DNA of 64,000 nt, from NCBI GenBank assembly GCA_963767685.1, contig CAVYEZ010000011.1:62001-126000 (forward strand), in the 5' to 3' direction. This document shows, piece after piece, positions 32,468 through 40,614 of the stretch. The DNA is from Trebonia sp963767685 (GTDB lineage Bacteria; Actinomycetota; Actinomycetes; Streptosporangiales; Streptosporangiaceae). The notes beneath the pieces were generated by a model. That model was not told the origin of the DNA. It did no database searches and saw only the letters and a program-made list of their open reading frames with translations. The position numbers were made by a program, and so were the translations under genes. Each line of letters opens with the position of its first letter. Position 1 is the stretch's first letter.

Positions 32468-33235
32468 TTAGTCCAGTTCGCCGGCTCGCTGGCGGTCGCG
32501 CCGGTCCTGGTGGTACTCATGCCGGTCCTGGTGGTACTCATGCCGGTCCTGGTGGTGCTGATGCCTGGCCTCAAGCCGCTCGCGCCTGGCCTCAAGTCGC
32601 TGCTGCCTCGCCTCGCGGGAGGTTTCCAAGGTCGGCTTGCGCTTGACGTCGACGCCGCCCAAGAAGGCCAGCCCGTTGATGGTGATCACCGGGCCGTCCG
32701 GGCTTCCCGGGCCGGCGTCCGAGTGCTCGAAGGCACCGAGGATGCCGATGCCGGTGACGTAGACCGTGGCGTCCTCAGGCACGATGACCTCGCAGCCGCC
32801 TAGCATCGCCACGATGTGGATGGTGACCTCACGCTCGGTGAACCTGGCGTCGCGCAGGTCGATCTCGCCGCCGCCCATGAGCATGAAAGCGGTGAACTCC
32901 TTCGGTACCACCCAGTCGCCCTTGCGAGTGAAGCCGCCAAGGATGGCGACCGCGCCCGATGAGGTTGGCTCGCCGCCGAACCTGGCCGGGTTGCGCGCCG
33001 CGGCCGACGAGGGAGCAGGCACGTGCGCGGCGCCTGCGTCCGGCAGGTCACGGGTGATCGGCTCAAGCTCGGCGTAGGTCTTCGCCGCGTACACCGCGTC
33101 GAGGCGCTCGTCGAGTTCGTCCATGGTCAGCCGCCCGTCGCCCGCGGCCTCGCGCAGCACGTTGGCGACGCGTTCGCGGTCGGCGTCGGAGGCGCGCAGG
33201 TCTCGCGGTTCTGGGACGGCGGGCGAGCTACTCAT
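32468..33235 (-). CDS. DUF1707 / cell-wall-active-antibiotic-response-like protein
   Basis: The ATG at 33235 starts MSSSPAVPEPRDLRASDADR. DUF1707 is obvious at residues 12-65 (DRERVANVLREAAGDGRLTM then DELDERLDAVYAAKTYAELE). A beta-rich middle part follows (VAILGGFTRKGDWVVPKEFT, TIHIVAMLGGCEVIVPEDAT), the LiaF/DUF2154-like domain found in envelope-stress regulators. The C-terminal 50 residues are a highly charged Arg/His/Gln helix with an HEYHQDR repeat. No membrane helix is present. It is probably a cytoplasmic stress-associated protein. Confidence 0.78.
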   Translation of the reverse strand: MSSSPAVPEPRDLRASDADRERVANVLREAAGDGRLTMDELDERLDAVYAAKTYAELEPITRDLPDAGAAHVPAPSSAAARNPARFGGEPTSSGAVAILGGFTRKGDWVVPKEFTAFMLMGGGEIDLRDARFTEREVTIHIVAMLGGCEVIVPEDATVYVTGIGILGAFEHSDAGPGSPDGPVITINGLAFLGGVDVKRKPTLETSREARQQRLEARRERLEARHQHHQDRHEYHQDRHEYHQDRRDRQRAGELD

Positions 33236-33440
33236 ATCAGCCAAGCCTAGGCGCACACGCGCGCGTAGGTACAGTGGCCCGCCTGGGAGTTACCGGAACT
33301 TGGAACTCTGCTCTTCTTTGGACCTACCCCGAAGCGTCACTGGGGCACCATCAAAAAGAGCAGGGTTCGCCGTCGAGCTTAGGGGAGAGCAGTCGGGGCG
33401 ACTGAGTAAGCCGATTTCGTTCGGGATAATCCTTGTCCGC

Positions 33441-34340
33441 TTACCGGCGCTGACGGGAAAGCTGCGCTTCCGCCTCGGCGAGCACCCGCGTGATGTCCCG
33501 GCCGAAGCGGACGTCGCACGGGTGCGTGACCCGGACCCCCGCCGCCGCCGCGGTCAGCTCGGCGACGGCGGTGCGCAGCGCCGCGACCGAGTCGACCAGT
33601 TCGGCGGGCATGAGGGAACGCCCGGCCTCGCCCCAGACGAAGACCGTGACCCCCGCGGCGGCCTCCGGCGCGCTCTGCGTGGTGGTCACGGTGGACGTCA
33701 CGCCGGCCGCGTGGCGCAGCACCAGGTGGACCACGTCCGCCTTGCCCGCGACGGCGGTCACCTCGGTGACCGGGCCGAGGCAGGCCCACAGCATGCCGAC
33801 CAGGTGCGGGCCAAGGTCCCAGAGGGCGCCCTTCTCCCGCCGCCACGGCGTGTTGAACGGGTTGTCCGGCCCCAGGGAGGTGCCCAGCCACAGCGCGGCG
33901 CCGCCCGACCAGCCCTCGCCGGACCAGCCGCCGCGCGCCTGCTCGTCGGTGAGCCAGGCGCGGATCTCGGTGTTGAACCGCCAGGTGAAGAACACGACCG
34001 ACGCGACCTGGGCCTCCTCGACGGCGGCGACGAGCTTGTCCGCCTCGTCCGCCGACAGCGCGACCGGCTTCTCGAGCAGCAGGTGCTTGCCCATGCGGGC
34101 CGCCTGGAGGGCGAGCGGTGCCTGAACGTCCGGCGGCACCGCGAACGCGACCGCGTCGACGCGGTCGAGGAACGCGCCGAAGTCGGCGTAGGCGGTCGCG
34201 CCGTGCTCGGCTGCGAGCGCCGCGGCGGCGGCCTCGTCGCGGCCCCAGACCGCGACCAGCTCCGCGCCGGGGGTGCTGGCGATAGCGGGCGCGTGCGTGA
34301 TCTTCGCCCAGTAACCCGTACCAACGAGGCCGAAACGCAT
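33441..34340 (-). CDS. Gfo/Idh/MocA-family oxidoreductase
   Basis: The N-terminal Rossmann motif MRFGLVGTGYWAKITHAPAI (GxGxxA/G) binds NAD(P). MGKHLLLEKPVALSADEADK contains the family EKP motif with its active-site Lys. The C-terminal substrate domain is shorter than average (299 residues in total) and contains WDLGPHLVGMLWACLG, with the DxGxH-like element. It likely acts on a sugar or inositol derivative, unidentified. The gene is monocistronic and divergent from maf, with the two starts about 55 bases apart. Confidence 0.85.
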   Translation of the reverse strand: MRFGLVGTGYWAKITHAPAIASTPGAELVAVWGRDEAAAAALAAEHGATAYADFGAFLDRVDAVAFAVPPDVQAPLALQAARMGKHLLLEKPVALSADEADKLVAAVEEAQVASVVFFTWRFNTEIRAWLTDEQARGGWSGEGWSGGAALWLGTSLGPDNPFNTPWRREKGALWDLGPHLVGMLWACLGPVTEVTAVAGKADVVHLVLRHAAGVTSTVTTTQSAPEAAAGVTVFVWGEAGRSLMPAELVDSVAALRTAVAELTAAAAGVRVTHPCDVRFGRDITRVLAEAEAQLSRQRR

Positions 34341-34396
34341 GGCTCCGATCGTACTGCCGCGACTTCCTGAATCCGTTTCGCGTAAGGTTGGGCGGC

Positions 34397-34990
34397 GTGC
34401 GTGTCGTTCTCGCTTCCGCGTCCCCCGCCAGGCTCGCCGTGCTCCGGGCGGCCGGCATCGATCCCGAGGTCATGGTCAGCGGCGTCGACGAGGACGCCTA
34501 TTCCGCACCCAGTACCGGCGACCTGACGCAGGTCCTCGCGTCGGCGAAGGCGTCGGCCGTCGCTTCCCGGCTGAATGACGGCCTCGTGATCGGCTGCGAC
34601 TCGATGCTCGACCTGGACGGGCGGGCGTACGGCAAGCCCGCGTCGCCCGCCGAGGCCGAGGCGCGCTGGCATGAGATGTGCGGCAAGACCGGCACGCTGT
34701 TCACCGGGCACTGCGTGATCGACGTGGCCAGCGGGAAGTGCGAGGCGGCGGTGGCCGGCACGACCGTGCGCTTCGGCAGCCCGACGGATGCCGAAATCTC
34801 GGCTTACGTCGCCACGGGCGAGCCATTGAAGATGGCCGGCGCCTTCACCATCGAAGGGCTCGGCGGCTGGTTCGTCGACTCGATCGACGGCGACCACAAC
34901 AACGTGATCGGCATCTCGGTCCCGCTGCTCCGCGGCCTGTTCCGCGGCCTGGGGATCACGATTCCCGAACTGTGGGCCCAGTACCGGTGA
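34397..34990 (+). CDS. Maf-family nucleoside triphosphate pyrophosphatase
   Basis: The GTG at 34397 starts VRVVLASASPARLAVLRAAG, the Maf SxSPxR signature. CDSMLDLDGRAYGKP is the second conserved block (Asp for metal) and KMAGAFTIEGLGGWFVDSID the third. Length (197 residues) is normal. Maf proteins hydrolyse dTTP, UTP or modified pyrimidine triphosphates and help limit mutagenic nucleotides or septation. The convergent PNPOx-like gene ends three bases downstream. Confidence 0.9.
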   Translation: MRVVLASASPARLAVLRAAGIDPEVMVSGVDEDAYSAPSTGDLTQVLASAKASAVASRLNDGLVIGCDSMLDLDGRAYGKPASPAEAEARWHEMCGKTGTLFTGHCVIDVASGKCEAAVAGTTVRFGSPTDAEISAYVATGEPLKMAGAFTIEGLGGWFVDSIDGDHNNVIGISVPLLRGLFRGLGITIPELWAQYR

Positions 34991-34992
34991 GA

Positions 34993-35649
34993 TCAGTACA
35001 GCAGGCGGGTGTAGTTGGGCAGGGCGTAGTAAGCCTCTAGCTCCTCAAGCGTCTCCGGTGTCTCCTGCGTGCTCTTGCACAGCTCGGCGACCGACGGCAT
35101 CTCGTCGGTCGACGGCCACTGGTCAGGCTCCCACAGCTTCGACCGCAGGAACGCCTTCTGGCAGTGCGAGAAGACCTGCTCGACGCCGATAACCAGCGCG
35201 AGGATCGGCCGCTTGCCCTTTACCGCCAGGTTGTCGAACCACGGCGCGTCCCGCACGAGCCGGGCGCGGCCGTTGATCCGCAGCGTGTCGTTCCGCCCAG
35301 GGATCAGCGCGAGCAGGCCGACGTGCGGGTTGGACAGCACGTTCAGGTACCCGTCGGCCCGCTTGTTGCCTGGCCGTTCGGCGATAACGACGGTGCGCGG
35401 GTCAAGCACGTGGATGAGGTGGCCCGCCGGGTCGCCCTTGGGCGAGGCGTCGCAGTTCCCGTCCGCGTCGGACGTCGCGAGCACGCAGAAGGGCGACGCT
35501 TGCAGCCACTCGATCTGCAACGGGTGCAGCGACGTCCGCTCCTTGGTCACCGCGCGCCCGGAGGGGTGCCCGCCGAGTGCTTCCCGAAGTTCGGACTCGG
35601 AAGTGATCTCGACGACCTCGGTCTCGGTCTCCGTCTCGGTCTCGGTCAC
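34993..35649 (-). CDS. Pyridoxamine 5'-phosphate oxidase-like flavoprotein
   Basis: The GTG at 35649 starts VTETETETETEVVEITSESE; further upstream sequence only mirrors the end of the PPK2 gene. The split-barrel core is visible: SPFCVLATSDADGNCDASPK then GDPAGHLIHVLDPRTVVIAE, with RPGNKRADGYLNVLSNPHVG, typical of the MSMEG_1061 / TIGR04025-type FMN-dependent family. The C-terminus (SKLWEPDQWPSTDEMPSVAE) is the usual HxRCxKAxxRS-equivalent tail (SHCQKAFLRSKLW). The N-terminal TE repeat is encoded by a short tandem DNA repeat. It follows ppk2 by 13 bases and is likely in the same operon. Confidence 0.82.
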   Translation of the reverse strand: MTETETETETEVVEITSESELREALGGHPSGRAVTKERTSLHPLQIEWLQASPFCVLATSDADGNCDASPKGDPAGHLIHVLDPRTVVIAERPGNKRADGYLNVLSNPHVGLLALIPGRNDTLRINGRARLVRDAPWFDNLAVKGKRPILALVIGVEQVFSHCQKAFLRSKLWEPDQWPSTDEMPSVAELCKSTQETPETLEELEAYYALPNYTRLLY

Positions 35650-35662
35650 GTCTAAAGCAGCC

Positions 35663-36613
35663 TCACAATCTGGTGAACGACTGGACCGTCGTTTGCTCCG
35701 ACAGCAGCGCCGACGGCCCGATGATCTTCCGGTCCGGCTTGCCCACGACCCCCTCGTCCTTGTCGTCGTAGTCAAACTGCTCAAGGACGTGCCTGATCGC
35801 CTCGAGCCGGGCGCGCTTCTTGTCGTTGGACTTCACCACCGTCCACGGCGCGTCCGCCGTGTCGGTATAGAAGAACATCGCTTCCTTAGCCTCGGTGTAA
35901 TCGTCCCATTTGTCCAGTGACTGGATGTCCATGGGTGACAGCTTCCACTGCCGCACCGGGTCGACCTGCCGGATGACGAACCGGGTCCGCTGCTCGGACC
36001 GGGTCACGGAGAACCAGAACTTCGTCAGGTGCAGCCCGGAGTGCACCAGCATCCGCTCGAACTCCGGCGCCTCCCGCATGAACTCCAGGTACTCCTCTGG
36101 CGTGCAGAAGCCCATCACGCGCTCGACCCCGGCCCGGTTGTACCAGGAGCGGTCGAACATCACGATCTCCCCGGCCGCCGGCAGGTGCGTCGCGTACCGC
36201 TGGAAGTACCACTGGGTCCGCTCGCGCTCGCTGGGCTTCTCCAGCGCCACGATGCTGGCGCCGCGCGGGTTCAGGTGCTCGGTGAACCGCTTGATCGTGC
36301 CGCCCTTGCCCGCCGCGTCCCTGCCCTCGAAGATGATGACGATCCGCTGGCCGGTGGTCTTCACCCAGTTCTGCAGCTTGACCAGCTCGATCTGGAGCAG
36401 GCGCTTCTCGTGGTCGTAGTAGTCGCGGGTCATCCGCTCGTCGTACGGGTAGTCCTCCCGCCACGTGTCGACCGCGGTTCCGTCCGGCCACAGCAGCACC
36501 GGATCGTCGTCGTCGTTGTCTACTACCCGGAGGCCGGCGAGGATGGCGAGGTCCGCGGGGTCCTTTGACCCTGGCGATGGCAGCGCGTTGAACACGCTCT
36601 TAATACAACACAT
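35663..36613 (-). CDS. ppk2: Polyphosphate kinase 2
   Basis: From the ATG at 36613 the protein has 316 residues. Walker A is GRDAAGKGGT (residues 98-107), Walker B lies in GEIVMFDRSWYNRAGVERVM, and the lid region is in RFVIRQVDPVRQWKLSPMDI. This is a class I-type PPK2, which uses polyphosphate to phosphorylate nucleoside diphosphates (or the reverse). LHLTKFWFSVTRSEQRTRFV is also characteristic. A longer upstream frame runs through the 123-bp repeats and is not believed, since no relative has such an extension. The PNPOx-like gene follows after 13 bases. Confidence 0.9.
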   Translation of the reverse strand: MCCIKSVFNALPSPGSKDPADLAILAGLRVVDNDDDDPVLLWPDGTAVDTWREDYPYDERMTRDYYDHEKRLLQIELVKLQNWVKTTGQRIVIIFEGRDAAGKGGTIKRFTEHLNPRGASIVALEKPSERERTQWYFQRYATHLPAAGEIVMFDRSWYNRAGVERVMGFCTPEEYLEFMREAPEFERMLVHSGLHLTKFWFSVTRSEQRTRFVIRQVDPVRQWKLSPMDIQSLDKWDDYTEAKEAMFFYTDTADAPWTVVKSNDKKRARLEAIRHVLEQFDYDDKDEGVVGKPDRKIIGPSALLSEQTTVQSFTRL

Positions 36614-36680
36614 AAGCGGAACCGGGTCACGGGCGGGGTCGGGGTGTTCACTCGTGCGTTGCCGCAGATTTCCCGCGCTC

Positions 36681-37049
36681 GCGCTCAGTGTTTCCCGCGC
36701 TCGCCTCCGCGCGCTCGGGACCCCTGCCCTTCCCTCGTCACGGTGAAGCTCGTTCCTCACTTCACCGCTCCTCAGTCCAGGACAGGGGCGCGCGCTTCGG
36801 CTCGCGCTCAGTGTTTCCCGCGCTCGCCTCCGCGCGCTCGGGACCCCTGCCCTTCCCTCGTCACGGTGAAGCTCGTTCCTCACTTCACCACTCCTCAGTC
36901 CAGGACAGGGGCGCGCGCTTCGGCTCGCGCTCAGTGTTTCCCGCGCTCGCCTCCGCGCGCTCGGGACCCCTGTCCTTCCCTCGTCACGGTGAAGCTCGTT
37001 CCTCACTTCACCGCTCCTCAGTCCAGGACAGGGGCGCGCGCTTCGGCTC
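36681..37049. repeat. Three tandem 123-bp repeats with nested inverted repeats
   Basis: Units begin at 36681, 36804 and 36927 and differ at only a few bases. Each contains an outer stem CCCCTGYCC ... GGACAGGGG (perfect in the third unit) enclosing GGTGAAG ... CTTCACC, then a GCGCGCGCTTCGGCTCGCGC tract. The array fills most of the 450-base gap between ppk2 and the amidohydrolase, both on the minus strand. Because 123 is a multiple of three, the array leaves long artificial frames open. Confidence 0.9.
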
Positions 37050-37063
37050 GCGCTCGGATCCGG

Positions 37064-38749
37064 TTACTCGTCCCCGTGCACGACCTGCCCGCCGGCGATC
37101 GTCAGCGCGACCGAGGTGTCGCCGATCGCCTTCGGCGGGATGGCGTACAGGTCCTGGTCGAGGACCGCGAAGTCGGCGACCTTGCCCGGCTCGAGCGTGC
37201 CCGCCACGTCCTCCTCGTGGTTCACGTAGGCCACGCCCCGGGTGAACGCGTCGACCGCGGCGTCGACCCCGATCGCCTCGGCCGGCAGCAGCGGCACGGT
37301 CGTCTCCTCCGTGCCCGGCCGGCCGAGCCGGGGGGAGAGCACGCGGTTGACCGCCACGTGCAGCTCCTGAAGCGGGTCCGCGCTCGACACCGGCCAGTCG
37401 CTGCCGAAGGCGACGCGGGTCCCCATCCGGAGCAGCGACGCGATCCGGTACTGCCAGTTGGCCCGCTCAAGCCCGACGAACGGGAGGGTGAGCCGGTCGT
37501 TCTGCTCGTCCTTGCAGGCCCACAGCGGCTGGAAGTTGCCGGTGACGCGGAGCCGGGCGAACCGCTCCAGGTCAGCGGGGCTGATGAACTGCAGGTGGGC
37601 GATGTGATGCCGGCCGCCGATCCGCAGCGCCTCCGGCAGCGCCGCGAGCGCGTCGAGCGCGGCGGCGACGGCCCGGTCGCCGATCGCGTGGAAGTGCAGC
37701 TGGAAGCCGAGGTCGGCGAGCCTGCCGACCGCCTCCGTCAGCTCGTCGGGCTCGATGAACAGCGAGCCCGCGTGGTCGGTGGCGTGGCCGTGCCCGTCCA
37801 GGTAAGGGGCGCCCATGGCGGCGGTGAAGGTCTCGCACACCCCGTCGAGCATCAGCTTCACCGAGGTGGCGCGGAAGTAGCCGCCGCCGTCCGCCTCCTC
37901 CCGGCGGGCCTGCAGGGTGTCGAGCTGGTGCAGGCCACGGAACCGGTCCCACCACAGGGCGCCGGTGACCCGGCAGGTCAACAGCCGGTCCGCGGCGGCC
38001 CGGCGGTAGGTCGCGAACGTGTCAGGGATGCTGATCTCGCCCGCGTCGCCGACGCAGGCGTCCTGGATGCTGGTGATGCCGAGCGAGTGCAGGTGCCGCT
38101 GCGCGGTGAGCAGCGCGGTGGTGAGCTCGGCCGGGCTGGGCGGCGGCACGTAGTCGGCGACGATCCGCATCGCGCCGTCGTGCAGCGCGCCCGCCGGGTT
38201 TCCGGCGCCGTCACGCTCGATCCGGCCGTCGGCGGGGTCGGGGGTGCTGCTGGTGATGTCGGCGATGGCCAGCGCCGCGCTGTTCACCCAGGCGGTGTGA
38301 TGGTCCCGGTTGGGCAGGAACGCGGGCCGCCCGCCGGTGACGGCGTCCAGGTCGGCCGCGGTGGGCGTGCCGCCGGGGAAGGCCGGCATCGACCAGCCGC
38401 CGCCGAGGACCCAGGCCCGGGGCGGCAGGGTCTCGCTGTAGGCGGCGATCGCGGCCAGGTACGCCTGCCGGTTCTTCAGGCCGGCCAGGTTGCAGCGCAG
38501 CGACTCGAGCCCGCCCTGGACCGGGTGGACGTGGGCGTCGCCGAACGCTGGGACCGCCAGCCGCCCGCGCAGGTCGATCACCCGGGTGGAGGGACCGATG
38601 AAATCCCGGATCCCGTCATCGCCGCGCAGTGCCTGGATGACGCCGCCGCCGATCGCGGCCGCCTGCGTGAAGCCGGACGGGTGGACGGGTGTCCGGATCT
38701 TGCCGTTGACGAGGACAAGCTCCGCGCCCTGAGGCCCCGCAATGGTCAT
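37064..38749 (-). CDS. Amidohydrolase, YtcJ/AmiA-like metal-dependent
   Basis: The 561-residue protein starts MTIAGPQGAELVLVNGKIRT. PAFGDAHVHPVQGG gives the HxH metal ligands, FQLHFHAIGDRAVAAALDAL and RHHIAHLQFISPADLERFAR the further His ligands, and VAFGSDWPVSSADPLQELHV the catalytic Asp. This is the complete set for a TIM-barrel amidohydrolase of the YtcJ-like (exoenzyme regulatory protein AepA) group. The GQVVHGDE end closes the small beta domain. Substrates of the group include N-substituted formamides; here it is unknown. It is divergent from rnhA, with 51 bases between starts. Confidence 0.88.
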   Translation of the reverse strand: MTIAGPQGAELVLVNGKIRTPVHPSGFTQAAAIGGGVIQALRGDDGIRDFIGPSTRVIDLRGRLAVPAFGDAHVHPVQGGLESLRCNLAGLKNRQAYLAAIAAYSETLPPRAWVLGGGWSMPAFPGGTPTAADLDAVTGGRPAFLPNRDHHTAWVNSAALAIADITSSTPDPADGRIERDGAGNPAGALHDGAMRIVADYVPPPSPAELTTALLTAQRHLHSLGITSIQDACVGDAGEISIPDTFATYRRAAADRLLTCRVTGALWWDRFRGLHQLDTLQARREEADGGGYFRATSVKLMLDGVCETFTAAMGAPYLDGHGHATDHAGSLFIEPDELTEAVGRLADLGFQLHFHAIGDRAVAAALDALAALPEALRIGGRHHIAHLQFISPADLERFARLRVTGNFQPLWACKDEQNDRLTLPFVGLERANWQYRIASLLRMGTRVAFGSDWPVSSADPLQELHVAVNRVLSPRLGRPGTEETTVPLLPAEAIGVDAAVDAFTRGVAYVNHEEDVAGTLEPGKVADFAVLDQDLYAIPPKAIGDTSVALTIAGGQVVHGDE

Positions 38750-38800
38750 AAACCGGGATGGTAGCGGTCAGCGCCCCGCGGCGGCGATAGCCTTTGCGGC

Positions 38801-39247
38801 ATGAGCGAGGCCGTGATCTATACCGACGGGGCATGCAGCGGCAACCCTGGACCCGGTGGCTGGGGGGCCGTGCTCAGCTACGGCGACGTGGTCAGGGAAC
38901 TGCACGGCGGCGAGCGCGCGACGACGAACAACCGGATGGAGCTGCTCGCCGCCATTTCCGCCCTCGAGGCGCTGACCAGGCCCGTGCCGGTGCAGCTCTA
39001 CACCGACAGCAAGTACGTGCTCGACGGGATCACGAAATGGCTGCCCGGCTGGCAGCGCAACGGCTGGAAGACCGCGTCGAAGCAGCCGGTGAAGAACGTC
39101 GACCTGTGGCAGCGCCTGGTCGCGGCGATGGCGACGCACGAGGTCAGCTGGCACTGGGTCAAGGGCCACAACGGTGACCCGGGCAACGAGCGCGCCGACG
39201 AGCTAGCCCGCCTCGGCATCGAAGAGACCCTCGCGGGCAGCCGTTAA
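38801..39247 (+). CDS. rnhA: Ribonuclease HI
   Basis: The 148-residue protein has every catalytic residue: Asp9 in YTDGACSGNPGPGGWG, Glu47 in NNRMELLAA, Asp69 in LYTDSKYV, His123 in KGHNGDPGN and Asp133 in ERADELA. The basic protrusion (KWLPGWQRNGWKTASKQPVK) is present, as in E. coli RNase HI. It degrades RNA in RNA-DNA hybrids. A perfect 15-base hairpin terminator follows 13 bases after the stop. Confidence 0.96.
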   Translation: MSEAVIYTDGACSGNPGPGGWGAVLSYGDVVRELHGGERATTNNRMELLAAISALEALTRPVPVQLYTDSKYVLDGITKWLPGWQRNGWKTASKQPVKNVDLWQRLVAAMATHEVSWHWVKGHNGDPGNERADELARLGIEETLAGSR

Positions 39248-39260
39248 GCAGGCACAAAAC

Positions 39261-39292
39261 GATCAGGTCGCCTCCGTGGAGGCGACCTGATC
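39261..39292. terminator. Bidirectional terminator between rnhA and the LysM transglycosylase
   Basis: A perfect 15-base stem, GATCAGGTCGCCTCC (39261-39275) pairing with GGAGGCGACCTGATC (39278-39292), has a 2-base loop and lies between convergent genes. Weak T-runs lie on both sides. Confidence 0.85.
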
Positions 39293-39307
39293 CTGTGTGT
39301 GCCTTGC

Positions 39308-40261
39308 TTAGCAGCGTCCGGAGTACGCGCCGGTGCGGTACGTCGTCCACGGGTTCCAGTTGGTGCCGTTGTCGGACAGGGTGATCGCCGACTCGGCGTT
39401 CTGGAACGGGTTGAGGGTGGCGAGCGCGCCGTTGGAGGCGTTGATCTGCCACAGGCCGAAGTCGTCGGTGGGGCTGATCGCGCTCGGGTCGCCGCCGGAC
39501 TCGGCCGTGGCGATCTCGGCGGCCATGAACGCGGCGGCCGGGCTGCCGCCCTCCTGCTCCCACAGTTGCTCGAGGGCCGAGCAGCTGTACGAGCCAAGCG
39601 CGGCCGACTGGGTGGCCACGTGGCCACCGCGGGTGCTCTTGGCGGGGACCGTGGTGCTCCGGCCGCCGGTGTCCCGGCTGGTCTTGCTCACCGTCGTGGC
39701 CTGGGGCGCGACCGTCTTGGCGTGCTTCGGCGTGTAGTCGCTGAGCGTGTAGTGGGCGGGCGCGGTGGCCGGGATCAAGAGGCGCTGGCCGACGTAGATC
39801 AGGTTCGGGTCGGAGACCGTCTTCTCGTTCTCGTGGTAGAGGTACTGCCAGTCGCCGGCGTCGTCGTAGTAGCTGTCGGCGACCTTAGACAGGGTGTCGC
39901 CGCCGCGGACGCTGTAGTACGTGCTGTGCGTCGTCGCGGCGTGCCGCGCCGGCTTGGCGGCGGTCACGGTGACCGTGCGCGTCGCGAACGAGTCAAGCGC
40001 GGCCGTGGCGGCGGGCGCCGTCGTGCCTGCCGCCTTGTCCGCGGCCGCCGTTGCGTGGCCCGGCACCGTCGCCGTGACCGGCCCGGCGGAGCCGGCGAGC
40101 GCGTGCGACGCCTGCGGCACCGCGACCAGCGCGCCCGCGATGGCGAAGGCGGGCGCCGCCTTGCCGGCCTGCTGCGCGACCTTCTCTACCTGCGAGGGGG
40201 TCGTGTGCCGGCCCCTGCGCCTGATCCTCACCGGCCGACGGTCACTACGCCCAGCGGTCAT
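39308..40261 (-). CDS. Secreted LysM + lytic transglycosylase-like protein
   Basis: The 317-residue protein begins with an unusually long basic N-terminus (MTAGRSDRRPVRIRRRGRHT) before a hydrophobic segment (PAFAIAGALVAVPQASHALA, about residues 36-55), a typical actinomycete export signal. One LysM domain follows (YYSVRGGDTLSKVADSYYDD then NLIYVGQRLLIP, about 112-165). The C-terminus is a lysozyme-like/SLT fold (FMAAEIATAESGGDPSAISP then DFGLWQINASNG, with the catalytic-type Glu in ATAESGG). It would cleave peptidoglycan in the wall. A strong ribosome binding site (GGGGAG) precedes the start. The 353-base upstream gap contains a GTGATCGTGTCGTGATC repeat but no recognised riboswitch. Confidence 0.85.
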   Translation of the reverse strand: MTAGRSDRRPVRIRRRGRHTTPSQVEKVAQQAGKAAPAFAIAGALVAVPQASHALAGSAGPVTATVPGHATAAADKAAGTTAPAATAALDSFATRTVTVTAAKPARHAATTHSTYYSVRGGDTLSKVADSYYDDAGDWQYLYHENEKTVSDPNLIYVGQRLLIPATAPAHYTLSDYTPKHAKTVAPQATTVSKTSRDTGGRSTTVPAKSTRGGHVATQSAALGSYSCSALEQLWEQEGGSPAAAFMAAEIATAESGGDPSAISPTDDFGLWQINASNGALATLNPFQNAESAITLSDNGTNWNPWTTYRTGAYSGRC

Positions 40262-40614
40262 GATCTCCCCATGGTTGTTGCCACGCCCGGCCTACGCGGC
40301 GGCATGCACCTATCGGCGGGCCTAGTGCTGGTTACTGGTTTGCGGGCCTTCTGACTGCGCGCACCCGCTATATCCCGGTATCGAGCGATCTGTGGGCGTA
40401 TCAACGCTTTCGTCCGTACCGGTCCATCGGAAGGAACTATGGCAGGGACCGAAGGCGGGCCGCAGGCAAACCGAGTTTTTTCCGTGATCGTGTCGTGATC
40501 AAATACGGACAGAAACGCAGCCGTGTGGACAGTCTTCCGGGCGATTCCCGTGAGGAAGAAGGTTCTGGTGCACTCTGTGTGAAGCAGACAGCGGCCCGCG
40601 CAGGGTAGCCGGGC
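40262..40614. other. Intergenic region upstream of the transglycosylase gene
   Basis: This 353-base gap contains no convincing gene. A GTGATC-GTGTC-GTGATC direct repeat (about 40481-40500) and a short T-run lie upstream of the transglycosylase on its coding strand, and a long untranslated leader is possible. A c-di-AMP riboswitch was considered, since such leaders control wall hydrolases in actinomycetes, but its conserved elements were not found. Confidence 0.4.

Noticed and set aside
36681..37049. Tandem repeats as a CRISPR array
   Set aside because: Units of 123 bp have no unique spacers and no cas genes are nearby.
36644..38764. A 706-codon plus-strand frame through the 123-bp repeats and opposite the amidohydrolase
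   Set aside because: It is open only because 123 is a multiple of three and because of GC codon bias; the amidohydrolase motifs on the minus strand are complete.
40262..40614. c-di-AMP (ydaO-type) riboswitch before the LysM transglycosylase
   Set aside because: Position fits, but the conserved core sequences were not found on the coding strand.
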